64,000 bases of DNA from Proteus terrae subsp. cibarius (GCF_011045835.1 NZ_CP047349.1:1116001-1180000), one strand, 5' to 3'. Shown: positions 46,009-54,830, counted from the first letter of the stretch. Translations and numbers: made by a program. Notes: generated from the sequence alone by a model not told the origin.

Positions 46009-46412
46009 TATTAATATCTCCAAATATAGAAATAGAGTTCCCCGGTAATTAAATAAAAGGATTAATTACTGTTTGCGCTTATTTTGTTTCTATTATTTAT
46101 AACAAACTTATTTATTTTTAAAATAGCTATTTTCTAAAAATGATGATCTTCCTCTAACTTTTTAGCATTAATTATTCTAATTAAATCTTAAATGTTATTT
46201 AAGATTCAAAAGTTATAAGTAATAAATAAAGAGTTATTTGTAACTAGTTGAATTAATGTTATTTTTTAATTGATTAGAAATATTTAAAATTAGATTAAAA
46301 TTATCAAAGTGTTTTTATTGAGATTATATTGCATAAATAAAATAACAATCTAACAAGTCGTTTGATTAAAAAAACGATCTTTTTTATTATTCTTTTAATA
46401 GGGGAAATAATT
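46009..46412. promoter_or_regulatory. Divergent control region of the accessory catabolic cluster
   Basis: 404 bases, extremely AT-rich, between the PLP lyase (minus) and the ASL-type lyase (plus). A 15-mer GAGTTCCCCGGTAAT (46035-46049) recurs with one change before the DcuC-type gene. No ORF with a credible start. LysR binding would be expected here, but I cannot define a site. Confidence 0.55.
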
Positions 46413-47780
46413 ATGGGAACCAGCGTTTTCGATTCGGTTTTATTAAAGAATTTATGGTCAACAGAAGAGATGAGAACTATTTTTTCGGATAAAACTAGAA
46501 TGCAAAACTGGCTTGATTACGAAGCCGCATTAGCGATTGAACAAGCTGAATTAGGTTTGATCCCAAAAGAGGCTGCAAAAGTGATTGCAGACACCGCGAA
46601 ACTTGAAAAGCTCGATATGGACTATGTATTAGAACAAGTGCGTCTTACTCGCCATCCATTAGTGCCAACAATTCGTGGTTTAGAACATGCTTGCCCAGAA
46701 CACTATGGAGAATACGTTCACTTTGGTCCAACAACACAAGACGTTATTGATACTGGCCTTGTTCTACAACTAAAAGATGCTCATCATACTTTCTTACGTG
46801 ATATCAAAGTATTAGGTCGTGCCTTACTTTCATTAAGTGAACAACATCGCAACACACCAATGGTTGGGCGTACATTAGCCTTACAAGCTCTGCCAATTAC
46901 ATTTGGCCATAAAACCGCAATTTGGCTAACTGAGTTAGCGCGTCATTATCAACGTCTTAAAGAGATCGAACCTCGCTTATTTGTCGGTAGTGTTGTTGGC
47001 GCGGTGGGTACAAAGGCCTCTTTAAGCGATAAAGCTGATGAATTAGAAGCTCGTGTATTAAAACGATTAGGTTTAGGTGTACCTGAAATTTCATGGCAAC
47101 CTGCGCGTGATAGATTCAGCGAATATGGCATGTTAATGGGTTTAATTAGCGGAACTCTAGGTAAAATTGCTAATGAAATCCTACTATTAGCGCATAACGA
47201 AATTGATGAGTTATCCGAGCCTTTCAGTAAAGGACAAGTGGGCTCTTCGACCATGCCACATAAGCGTAACCCAGCTATTGTTGAAAATGCGGCCTGTGTG
47301 AGTAATACCCTAAAAGCGAATCTTTCTGTTTTAACGGATATGATGAAACACCAACATGAGCGTGATGGTGCTATCTGGAAAATGGAATGGAAGATCATGC
47401 CAGAAATGTGCCTGATGCTGTCTGTTATTTTCGATAATATGAAAACAGTAATTGGTGGACTGAATGTGCATGTTGAGAAAATGCGCGAAAATATGGATAT
47501 TCTGGGGGGTTTTATGCTGGCAGAGCGTGTGATGTTTGCATTATCTGATAAAGCAGGTAAACAAACCGCACATGAAATTGTGTATGAAGCATCAATGTCT
47601 GGGCAAGAAGAAGGCATAACTTTCGTTGAAGCGATTAATCGCGATACTCGTATTCGTGATCACATTACTCAAGAAGAGCTTGATGCACTTTTAGATCCAA
47701 CGACATATGTCGGTAATGCACCAGCCCAAGTTGATCGAGTAGTCGCACAAACCAAAGCCTCTGGCTGGTTAAATGACTAA
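46413..47780 (+). CDS. Adenylosuccinate lyase / class II fumarase superfamily lyase
   Basis: A 455-residue lyase of the fumarase/aspartase superfamily, whose members eliminate fumarate (or an analogue) from a succinyl-type substrate. The signature GSSTMPHKRNP is at residues 277-287. The N-terminal region has VHFGPTTQDVIDTG, and a middle region GRTLALQALPITFGHK. In this last motif many relatives have GRTHxQ; here Leu replaces that His, as in some cycloisomerase-like branches. The sequence is not a housekeeping PurB, ArgH or FumC. The start at 46413 follows AGGGGA. It is adjacent to an MmgE/PrpD gene, as in known iminodisuccinate degradation. The substrate is unknown. Confidence 0.85.
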   Translation: MGTSVFDSVLLKNLWSTEEMRTIFSDKTRMQNWLDYEAALAIEQAELGLIPKEAAKVIADTAKLEKLDMDYVLEQVRLTRHPLVPTIRGLEHACPEHYGEYVHFGPTTQDVIDTGLVLQLKDAHHTFLRDIKVLGRALLSLSEQHRNTPMVGRTLALQALPITFGHKTAIWLTELARHYQRLKEIEPRLFVGSVVGAVGTKASLSDKADELEARVLKRLGLGVPEISWQPARDRFSEYGMLMGLISGTLGKIANEILLLAHNEIDELSEPFSKGQVGSSTMPHKRNPAIVENAACVSNTLKANLSVLTDMMKHQHERDGAIWKMEWKIMPEMCLMLSVIFDNMKTVIGGLNVHVEKMRENMDILGGFMLAERVMFALSDKAGKQTAHEIVYEASMSGQEEGITFVEAINRDTRIRDHITQEELDALLDPTTYVGNAPAQVDRVVAQTKASGWLND

Positions 47781-47813
47781 GTGACTTAATTACATCCAAC
47801 CTTCTTATTATCT

Positions 47814-47841
47814 AAAAGCCGGTGATATTGCTGGCTTTTTC
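47814..47841 (+). terminator. Hairpin with T run between the lyase and MmgE/PrpD genes
   Basis: AAAAGCC and GGCTTTTT pair around GGTGATATTGCT. It lies inside the presumed operon and would give partial termination or 3'-end protection of the lyase mRNA. Confidence 0.7.
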
Positions 47842-47861
47842 TTATCTATCCCGAGGTGTTT

Positions 47862-49250
47862 ATGACATTGAGTCAGCAGTTAGCCCAATTTATTACTACA
47901 ACCACTTTCTCTGATTTACCTGATCAAGTTGTTAGCCGAGCCAAAATTCATTTATTAGATACATTAGGTGTCGCACTTGCAGGAAGTGTGCAACAAAGTG
48001 CTATTCAAAGTCGTCAAGGTGTGGCTTTTTTACCTGATAGCCAAGGTAACATTCCGATTTGGGGAAGTTCGCTAACAGCAAGCACTACGGTGGCGGCACT
48101 GACAAATGGTATTGCATCACATGCCTTAGATTTTGATGATACACACACAGATTCAATTGCACATGGTAGCGCGGTATTAACACCGATTGCTTTTGCATTG
48201 GGTGAGTCTATTGGTGCGTCATCAAAAGATATTTTAACGGCATGGGTGATTGGCTGGGAAGTGGCTGCAAGAGTTGGCTTAGCAAGCCATAGTGGATTTC
48301 ATCAGCGAGGTTTTCACGCTACAGCAATTGCGGGTATTTTTGGTGCAACAGCTTGTGCCGCTTCACTATTAAAGTTAACGCCAGAACAAACTGTGAATGC
48401 ATTAGGGTTAACAGGAAGCCAAGCAGGAGGAGTAGCAGAGTATCTAACTAACAGTTCATCTTCTAAATGCTTTCATGCGGGATGGGCTGCACAATCAGGT
48501 ATTATCGCAGCATCATTAGCAAAAGGAGGAATGACAGGCCCAGACACAATATTTGAAGGTCGTTATAGCCTTTATCAAACACATGGTATTAAAGAGCAAG
48601 CACAACCAGAACAAGTGGCATTAGGATTAGGTGATGTGTGGGAATTTTTAAATGTTTCTATTAAGCCTTATCCGGTATGCCATTTCGCTCATGCGACTGT
48701 GGACTGTGGGCGTAATTTGCTGAAAAAAGGGATCGCGGCTGATGATATTGATAGTGTTGAGTGTGTTGTCGATCCAGTAGCGGCTGCTTTGATTTGTGAG
48801 CCACCTGAAACAAAATGGGCACCTCAAACCGCGTATGGTGCTAAATTTAGTTTGCCATGGTTATTTGCTGCGGTTTTTCTAGATAATGCTTTGACGCTCT
48901 CTTCATTATTACCTGAAAACCTACAACGGGAAGATATTCAGTCACTAGCGAAGCGTGTAAGTTATCGTTATCCCGAAAAAGGGGAAATCCCATTTCCTAC
49001 CTATTTCCCTGGATTAATTTTCGTGACATTAAAAAATGGTGAGAAGATCACGGAGAGATTAGACATTCAATACGGTAATCCGAAAAATCCAATGACAGAT
49101 AAAGATGTGATTAGTAAGTTTTACGATAATGCATCTTTGGCGATAGAAGCAGAACAATCAGCACAGTTAGTTGAAAAAGTACTGCATTTCGAAAATATTA
49201 CTATTGCAGAAATAACACAGTTATTACGTATTAAAGAAGTGATTGATTAA
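47862..49250 (+). CDS. MmgE/PrpD family protein
   Basis: A 462-residue protein of the 2-methylcitrate dehydratase / iminodisuccinate epimerase family. Typical segments are IHLLDTLGVALAGSVQQSAI, SHALDFDDTHTDSIAHGSAV, GLTGSQAGGVAEYLTNSSSS, KCFHAGWAAQSGIIAA and KPYPVCHFAHATVDCG. Activities in the family include dehydration of 2-methylcitrate and epimerisation at a succinyl carbon. No prp genes are nearby, so a PrpD role is unlikely. Adjacent to an ASL-type lyase it could epimerise the lyase substrate. The start at 47862 follows CGAGG. Confidence 0.88.
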   Translation: MTLSQQLAQFITTTTFSDLPDQVVSRAKIHLLDTLGVALAGSVQQSAIQSRQGVAFLPDSQGNIPIWGSSLTASTTVAALTNGIASHALDFDDTHTDSIAHGSAVLTPIAFALGESIGASSKDILTAWVIGWEVAARVGLASHSGFHQRGFHATAIAGIFGATACAASLLKLTPEQTVNALGLTGSQAGGVAEYLTNSSSSKCFHAGWAAQSGIIAASLAKGGMTGPDTIFEGRYSLYQTHGIKEQAQPEQVALGLGDVWEFLNVSIKPYPVCHFAHATVDCGRNLLKKGIAADDIDSVECVVDPVAAALICEPPETKWAPQTAYGAKFSLPWLFAAVFLDNALTLSSLLPENLQREDIQSLAKRVSYRYPEKGEIPFPTYFPGLIFVTLKNGEKITERLDIQYGNPKNPMTDKDVISKFYDNASLAIEAEQSAQLVEKVLHFENITIAEITQLLRIKEVID

Positions 49251-49278
49251 AAATAAAGTAAATAAGATGATGAAGTGA

Positions 49279-49309
49279 GGGATTGGTTCTATCTACCAAT
49301 CCTTTTTTA
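49279..49309 (+). terminator. Terminator after the MmgE/PrpD gene
   Basis: GGATTGGT and ACCAATCC with a seven-base loop, then six T. It lies between convergent genes. Confidence 0.9.
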
Positions 49310-49732
49310 TTGTCTTGCACACATAAATTCAGATGTACAAACTATCTTCTCACCAATTTTCACCGTACCTGAAAAGCTAACAATTGTGCGTCGTTGTCGG
49401 CGAAATTGGATCTCGATATAAAGTTGATCACCTGCTTTTACCACGTCATAAAAACGCGCATTTTTTATACTGGCAAAATAACATTGTTGATCTTTACCCA
49501 TTGGTGAAAGGTAGTAATGGGCAAGAACGCCAGAAGCTTGAGCCATACTTTCAAGTAGTAATAAAGGTGGATAAAACTCACCAAAAACAACCGTATCATT
49601 GGTTGTGATATTTTTAATGGCGGTTAATTTGCCACTGGCAAGTTCAGCTGGCTCAGAAATAACGCGATCAATTAATAAGAATGGATAACGATGAGGCAAT
49701 ATTTCCATTATTTCACTGACGGAAATGGGCAT
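49307..49732 (-). CDS. FabZ-like hotdog protein lacking the catalytic histidine
   Basis: A 141-residue single hotdog-fold protein of the 3-hydroxyacyl-ACP dehydratase family. It retains the N-terminal ILPHRYPFLLIDRVI and the ESMAQASG helix with the catalytic-type Glu61. The canonical GHFPxxPVMPG loop, which supplies the active-site His, is replaced and shortened to GEFYPP (Glu52 where His is expected). It is thus unlikely to be an ordinary dehydratase. The ribosome site AGGAGA is good and the frame is intact, so it is probably expressed. It follows the DapA-like gene on the same strand. Confidence 0.82.
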   Translation of the reverse strand: MPISVSEIMEILPHRYPFLLIDRVISEPAELASGKLTAIKNITTNDTVVFGEFYPPLLLLESMAQASGVLAHYYLSPMGKDQQCYFASIKNARFYDVVKAGDQLYIEIQFRRQRRTIVSFSGTVKIGEKIVCTSEFMCARQ

Positions 49733-49918
49733 ATATTTTCTCCTCGTTATGGTGATAGGGTAAACTCAGTTTTACAACAACGGCGGTTATTATTTCATTC
49801 TTATTCAATATGGTACAGTATTGAGCTGTATTTTTGATGAGAAAATTGAGTTAAACAGATAACAAAGACCAGAATAGGAAAAATCTAGCCTTTGTTATTT
49901 CTGAATAAGAATAATTTA

Positions 49919-50800
49919 TCAATCAAGGCGAGCAATGATTTGGCGTAGGTCGTTCATTGCGGCTTCATTTAAAGGCTCTTGCGGTAAAATAGGAGAGCCC
50001 ACTTCAAAACCTTGAATATTTAGGGATGCTTTAATACATGATGCGAGCGAGTACTTTGTAAACGCTTCATTGATTTGCCACATCTCTTTTTGTTTTGCTA
50101 AAGCGACATCAAAATCGCCTTTTGTTGCTAGCTCATACAGTTCAACACATTGCTTTGGCAATACACAAGCAGGGCCTGCCATCCAACCTACACCACCAAG
50201 TTTTAACACTAACAATGGAATATGAGCTGAAGCACTAAAGATTTTAACGCGCTCACCAAACGTATTGATCATGGTGAGCAGGCGACCGGTATTGCTGGAT
50301 GCATCTTTAATATATTCAATATTCGGGATATAGCTAAGCTCATTGAATAAAGAGATAGGAAGAACATCGCCCAAAAGTCCCGGGTTGGTATAAATTGTCA
50401 TGGATTTTTCAGGAAAAGCTTCAGCGATAGTTCGGAAATAACTAGCTTGTGCAGTTTCGCTTAACGGGTACATTTTTTGTGAAATTAAAACCATGCCATC
50501 AACGCCTAATTGAGCGTATTGTTCAGCTTGATGACAAGCATCAGCAGTTGAAAAACCTGCAACACCCGCAATAACGGGAATTCGACCTGCGGTTTGATCA
50601 ACTGTAATACGCACAATTTCATTGCGTTGTGTTTGAGAGAGATAAGCGTATTCACCAGTGCTACCTAATGGACTTAAACCATGAACGCCACACGAAATCA
50701 GATGTTCGACTAATCGGCGTAATGAAGCTTCGAGAATGGTGCCTTTTGTTTGATCAACAGGTGAAACAAGGTAAGGAAAAATGCCATGAAATTGGGTCAT
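49919..50800 (-). CDS. DapA/NanA-family pyruvate aldolase-like protein
   Basis: A 293-residue class I aldolase of the dihydrodipicolinate synthase / N-acetylneuraminate lyase family. It has LSPLGSTGEYAYLS (substrate carboxylate loop), Tyr137 in IYTNPG and the Schiff-base Lys165 in IEYIKDASSN. It is not the housekeeping DapA, which has GTTGE and YNVP-type motifs. Such paralogues cleave or form 2-keto acids in sugar-acid or hydroxyproline-type catabolism. It lies just downstream of a LysR gene on the same strand. The substrate is unknown. Confidence 0.87.
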   Translation of the reverse strand: MTQFHGIFPYLVSPVDQTKGTILEASLRRLVEHLISCGVHGLSPLGSTGEYAYLSQTQRNEIVRITVDQTAGRIPVIAGVAGFSTADACHQAEQYAQLGVDGMVLISQKMYPLSETAQASYFRTIAEAFPEKSMTIYTNPGLLGDVLPISLFNELSYIPNIEYIKDASSNTGRLLTMINTFGERVKIFSASAHIPLLVLKLGGVGWMAGPACVLPKQCVELYELATKGDFDVALAKQKEMWQINEAFTKYSLASCIKASLNIQGFEVGSPILPQEPLNEAAMNDLRQIIARLD

Positions 50801-50874
50801 AATCGGTGTCCTGTTTTATGGTTTTAATCTTTTATTACTTTGGTTATCAACACGACTTAAGGGCTCTAGGATCT

Positions 50875-51783
50875 CTACTCTTTTTGAAGTGTTATGTCGG
50901 CATGATTAATCACTTCATTTTGTTCATTTTTTAATGAATCAAACAGTATTTGAGCTGCTTTTCCTGGGCTATTGGCATTCAGATACAGGTTATAGCTAAT
51001 TGCGGGTAAAGGAGGTAGGCCTTCTTTTTCACCTAAAATACGTAAGTCATCACCTGAAAGCTCAATTGAACGTGCCATAATGCCTAAGCCTGCACGTACG
51101 GCGGCTCTAGCACCCGAAAGCGTGGTAGCAATATAAGCGATTCGCCAACGAATACCTTGTTGATCAAGGTGATTTATCATCATATCGCGGTATGTACTGG
51201 GTTCATCTAATACAACTAACGGTAAGGGTTCATCAAGATCAAATCTGAAGTGCTTTCCGCAATACCATAAAGAGGGGGAAACACGTAATACAATTTTGGG
51301 ATAACCCACATGTTCTTCAGTGGAAATGGCTAAATCCAGCTCGTTGTTTTCTAACATAGACATTAAAAATGGGCTACGTTTAACAATAATTTCCATGATG
51401 AGGCGAGGATAGGCTCCAGAAAAACGCGCGAGAAGATCAGGTAAAATCGTGTTTGCCGTATCATCTGGAGAGCCAATTTTTAAGATCCCATCAATTTCTT
51501 CATGCATCAATGAAAGACAGGCTTCATCATTCAAACGCAAAATACGGCGAGCATAATTAAGCAGTTGCGTACCTGCTTCTGTCAGTGTTTTGTTTCGCCC
51601 TTGGCGAGCAAACAGCTCTTTGCCTATCAGCGATTCAAGTCGTTGCATTTGCTGGCTTACAGCAGATTGTGTACGACAAACAGACTCAGCAGCCGCTGCA
51701 AAGGTATTTCCATCGACAACAGCAACAAAGGTTCGGAGCAAATCAAGTTCTAAGTTAAAAATAGGGCGCTTTGCAGAGGTCAT
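50875..51783 (-). CDS. LysR-family transcriptional regulator
   Basis: A 302-residue regulator with an N-terminal winged helix (DLLRTFVAVVDGNTFAAAAE, then RTQSAVSQQMQRLE) and a periplasmic-binding-like effector domain. It heads a minus-strand unit with the DapA-like and FabZ-like genes, and probably also controls the nearby lyase and transporter genes (inference). Effector unknown. The start is ATG with AGAGATA upstream. Confidence 0.88.
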   Translation of the reverse strand: MTSAKRPIFNLELDLLRTFVAVVDGNTFAAAAESVCRTQSAVSQQMQRLESLIGKELFARQGRNKTLTEAGTQLLNYARRILRLNDEACLSLMHEEIDGILKIGSPDDTANTILPDLLARFSGAYPRLIMEIIVKRSPFLMSMLENNELDLAISTEEHVGYPKIVLRVSPSLWYCGKHFRFDLDEPLPLVVLDEPSTYRDMMINHLDQQGIRWRIAYIATTLSGARAAVRAGLGIMARSIELSGDDLRILGEKEGLPPLPAISYNLYLNANSPGKAAQILFDSLKNEQNEVINHADITLQKE

Positions 51784-51973
51784 TATAGATATCTCTTAAC
51801 TGGTGTTGTGTTTAATAAAACCAAGAAATCACATTTTTTATAAGACTATTTTAGATGTTACGTAATGAATACTCATACTATGAAGAGTTGAATTAATAAT
51901 CTATAACAAAGCTCAATAATTTCGAGATGTTATCCATTCTTTGATGAAAAAGGAGAGCAAATGAAGGTAACTA

Positions 51974-51988
51974 CTGATTTTTATACAG
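51974..51988. promoter_or_regulatory. Near-LexA box upstream of dinG, one base short
   Basis: CTGATTTTTATACAG matches the SOS consensus halves, but the spacing is CTG-N9-CAG instead of N10. It is 47 bases before dinG, where E. coli dinG has an SOS box. Confidence 0.5.
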
Positions 51989-52035
51989 TGTTATGAGACA
52001 ATGGCGCCTTTATTAAAATCAGTTACAGAGTGGTT

Positions 52036-54144
52036 ATGTCCCTTTCTCAATCAGTTAAAAATCAAATAAGTCAGTGGTATAAAGCCCTACCTGAGCATAT
52101 CGAAGGGTTTATTCCGCGTGCGCCACAGCGTGAAATGATAGCTGAGGTGGCTAAGACTTTTTCTGATGAAATGGGACGTCATTTAGTGATAGAAGCCCCA
52201 ACTGGCGTGGGTAAAACACTCTCTTACCTTATTCCAGGTATTGCTATTAGCCGTGATGAGAAAAAACCACTTATAATCAGTACAGCCAATGTGGCACTGC
52301 AAGATCAAATTTATAGCAAAGATCTACCATTACTTAAAAAAATCATTCCTGATCTTACGTTTACTGGCGCTTTTGGTCGTGGGCGTTACCTATGCCCTCG
52401 CAATTTAGATGCGATTTGTGCAACAGAAGGTGAGCAAATTGACCTTATGTTTTTGCTTGAAGATAAAGTTGATGTGGCGACAAGTGCAGAAAGAGAAATT
52501 TGCCTAGAACTGAAAAATGATTTTACTAGTTTTGGTTGGGATGGTTTGCGTGATCACCATAAACGCGCATTAACAGATAGTTTATGGCGCAAAATCAGCA
52601 CGGATAAGATGAACTGTTTAGGGCGTAATTGCCAATATTATCATCGTTGTCCTTTCTTTATTGCTCGCCGTGAAATTGATGAAGTGGATGTGGTTATTAC
52701 CAATCACGCTTTAGTGATGGCGGCAATGGAAAGTGAATCTGTGTTGCCTGATGCTAAAAATCTACTTTTGGTACTTGATGAAGGGCACCATATTCCTGAT
52801 GTTGCGCGAGATGCCCTTGAAGTCGAAGGGGAAATAACCTTAGTTGCTCTTAATAATCAGCTTGATAATATCACTCGCCATGTTAGCCAGTATTTAGCGC
52901 AATTTATTCCGGTAAGACCGCCTAAATTGGCTGATCCTATTCGTTTCGATGCCCATATCGCTAAGTTGCGTGAAGCTTATCAAGAGGTTGATACATTTAC
53001 ACGCGCATTATTGCCAGAACGTAGTGAGCAAGATGAATACCTTTTCCCGTTAGGTGAATTGCCTGAACAACTTCTGTTAAGTTGCCAGACATTATTTAAG
53101 CTAACAGATGGTTTAAAAATGTTGGGCGAAGCTATTTTAAATGATTTAACAGAGCGCACAGCGAAAGAAGATGTTGTACGTTTACATCGTGCTATTTTAA
53201 CTACCAGTAGGATGGTGGGATATTTAGAAAACATGGCAAAGCTATGGCGCTTAGCTACATTAGAGCAAACCTCAAAAGCGCCAGTATCCAAATGGCTAAC
53301 GCGCCGTTACGATAAAAAGCAGTCTCATCTCTATTTTCATTGTGCTGGCATTCGTGTTAGCGAACAACTGACGCAATTGTTGTGGAAAAATATCCCACAT
53401 GTGGTTATTACTTCTGCGACATTACGCTCATTAAATAGCTATTCTCGTATTCAAGAATTAACAGGCTTAAGTGAGCATTTTGATGATCGCTTTATTACGT
53501 TGTCTTCGCCTTTTGAACATAAAGAGCAAGGTAGATTAGTTATTCCTAAAATGCGTTATGAACCGACCATGATCCATGAACGTGAACATTTAAAAGAGAT
53601 GGCGAGTTATTTTCGACACTGCATGGAAGAGAATAACCACAGAGGCCAATTGGTTTTATTTAGTAGCCAGCGGGCAATGGAAGGCTTTTTAGAAGAAGTG
53701 AAAGATTTACGTTTGTGCTTATTAGTGCAAGGTGATCAGCCACGCTATCGATTAGTCGAAACACATTGTAAGCGTATCGATGCTGGTGATAATAGCGTGT
53801 TGATAGGTTTGCAATCTTTTGCAGAAGGGCTCGATTTAAAAGGGGATTATTTAACGCAGGTGCATATTCATAAAATTGCTTTTCCGCCTGTGACAGATCC
53901 CGTAATTGTGACAGAAGGGGAGTGGCTTAAATCGCTAAAACGTTATCCTTTTGAAGTGCAGAGTTTACCGAGTGCATCGTTTAATTTAATTCAGCAAGTT
54001 GGACGCCTTATTCGTAGTCATCATTGTCACGGTGAAATAGTGATTTATGACAGACGCTTGCTAACAAAAAACTATGGTTCGCGTTTATTAACCGCGTTAC
54101 CTATTTTCCCTATTTATCAACCAGAGATGCCTAAAGATAAATAA
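52036..54144 (+). CDS. dinG: ATP-dependent DNA helicase DinG
   Basis: Damage-inducible XPD-like 5'-3' helicase with a [4Fe-4S] cluster, which unwinds R-loops and D-loops. Motifs are EAPTGVGKTLSYLIPGIAI (Walker A), LVLDEGHHIPDVARDALE (DEAH) and QQVGRLIRSHHCHGEIVIYD (motif VI). The cluster cysteines are visible in GRGRYLCPRN and NCLGRNCQYYHRCPF. At 702 residues it is close to the E. coli length. The start is set at 52036 (MSLSQSVKNQISQWYKALPE), as in E. coli; an in-frame GTG two codons upstream is less likely. Confidence 0.96.
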   Translation: MSLSQSVKNQISQWYKALPEHIEGFIPRAPQREMIAEVAKTFSDEMGRHLVIEAPTGVGKTLSYLIPGIAISRDEKKPLIISTANVALQDQIYSKDLPLLKKIIPDLTFTGAFGRGRYLCPRNLDAICATEGEQIDLMFLLEDKVDVATSAEREICLELKNDFTSFGWDGLRDHHKRALTDSLWRKISTDKMNCLGRNCQYYHRCPFFIARREIDEVDVVITNHALVMAAMESESVLPDAKNLLLVLDEGHHIPDVARDALEVEGEITLVALNNQLDNITRHVSQYLAQFIPVRPPKLADPIRFDAHIAKLREAYQEVDTFTRALLPERSEQDEYLFPLGELPEQLLLSCQTLFKLTDGLKMLGEAILNDLTERTAKEDVVRLHRAILTTSRMVGYLENMAKLWRLATLEQTSKAPVSKWLTRRYDKKQSHLYFHCAGIRVSEQLTQLLWKNIPHVVITSATLRSLNSYSRIQELTGLSEHFDDRFITLSSPFEHKEQGRLVIPKMRYEPTMIHEREHLKEMASYFRHCMEENNHRGQLVLFSSQRAMEGFLEEVKDLRLCLLVQGDQPRYRLVETHCKRIDAGDNSVLIGLQSFAEGLDLKGDYLTQVHIHKIAFPPVTDPVIVTEGEWLKSLKRYPFEVQSLPSASFNLIQQVGRLIRSHHCHGEIVIYDRRLLTKNYGSRLLTALPIFPIYQPEMPKDK

Positions 54145-54148
54145 AAAA

Positions 54149-54180
54149 GACTACCTAGAGAAAGAGAGGTAGCCTTTTAA
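54149..54180. terminator. Terminator between dinG and dps
   Basis: CTACCT and AGGTAG pair around AGAGAAAGAG, with an A run before and CCTTTT after. Convergent genes. Confidence 0.72.
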
Positions 54181-54208
54181 CGTCATAATTTCAATTTGTT
54201 ATTACGAA

Positions 54209-54715
54209 TTAATTCTCAATATTGGCTTCAATAAACCATAAGAATTTATCAAGATCACGCGATGCTGCAGTAAACATATCAGCGGTATCTTCGTCTTCAA
54301 CTTCGTCAATGGCTTTACGAATATCATTTGCAACGATAGCGTAACGATCAGCCAGTGCTTTTAAGTGATCCTGCACATCATGAATATCCAATGGGTATGC
54401 TTTTAATGGTGTTTTTTTACTCACCACTTGTGGAGTGCCTAAAACAGTGCCACCTAATTGAACAATACGCTCTGCAAACTCATCGGTGTGTTCATTAATC
54501 GTGTCACGGAAACCATCGACCATTTCATGAACGGAAATAAAGTTTCTACCGCGCATATTCCAATGAGCTTGTTTTGTGATGAGAGATAGGTCGATAAACT
54601 GCGTCACCATCTGTTGCAGTAATTCGATAGCATGTAATTTTACACTGTCATCGAGATTATTACGGGTATAAAGCAGGGTTGAAGGTGTGGATTTGACTAA
54701 TTTAGCAGTACTCAT
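54209..54715 (-). CDS. dps: Dps, starvation DNA-binding ferritin-like protein
   Basis: Dodecameric protein that binds DNA and oxidises and stores iron with hydrogen peroxide. Ferroxidase residues are visible in [20 protein letters not shown] and [20 protein letters not shown]. The lysine-bearing N-terminus ([15 protein letters not shown]) is the DNA-binding tail. At 168 residues it equals the E. coli length. Adjacent to rhtA as in E. coli. A partial OxyR-like site lies about 80-120 bases upstream. Confidence 0.96.
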   Translation of the reverse strand: MSTAKLVKSTPSTLLYTRNNLDDSVKLHAIELLQQMVTQFIDLSLITKQAHWNMRGRNFISVHEMVDGFRDTINEHTDEFAERIVQLGGTVLGTPQVVSKKTPLKAYPLDIHDVQDHLKALADRYAIVANDIRKAIDEVEDEDTADMFTAASRDLDKFLWFIEANIEN

Positions 54716-54795
54716 AATCGTTCTCCCTAAATAATTAATAACTCAATATCTTAATTTCTGTTAATTATGATAGTAAATTATTAATGGTTAGTCTT

Positions 54796-54830
54796 ATCGA
54801 TTGATACTATTAAATTGATAGGTCATCTAT
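54796..54830. promoter_or_regulatory. Possible OxyR site upstream of dps
   Basis: ATCG-N7-CTAT, seven bases, then ATAG-N5-CTAT. Three quarter-sites fit the OxyR pattern (ATAG-N7-CTAT repeated with N7), and the last is two bases off. E. coli dps is OxyR-activated. Weak evidence. Confidence 0.35.

Noticed and set aside
46949..47617. 222-codon open frame on the minus strand inside the ASL-type lyase gene
   Set aside because: It lies wholly opposite a well-supported gene, has no ribosome site and its translation (Ser/Arg/Pro-rich) resembles no family; antisense shadow.
47862..49250. 2-methylcitrate dehydratase PrpD
   Set aside because: No prpB, prpC, prpE or prpR nearby, and the neighbour is an ASL-type lyase.
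49859..49897. ATAACAAAG...CTTTGTTAT inverted repeat after the DapA-like gene as a terminator
   Set aside because: Loop of more than 20 bases and no T run on either strand.
49919..50800. Housekeeping DapA
   Set aside because: Substrate loop GSTGE and IYTNPG differ from DapA motifs, and the gene sits in a LysR-led accessory cluster.
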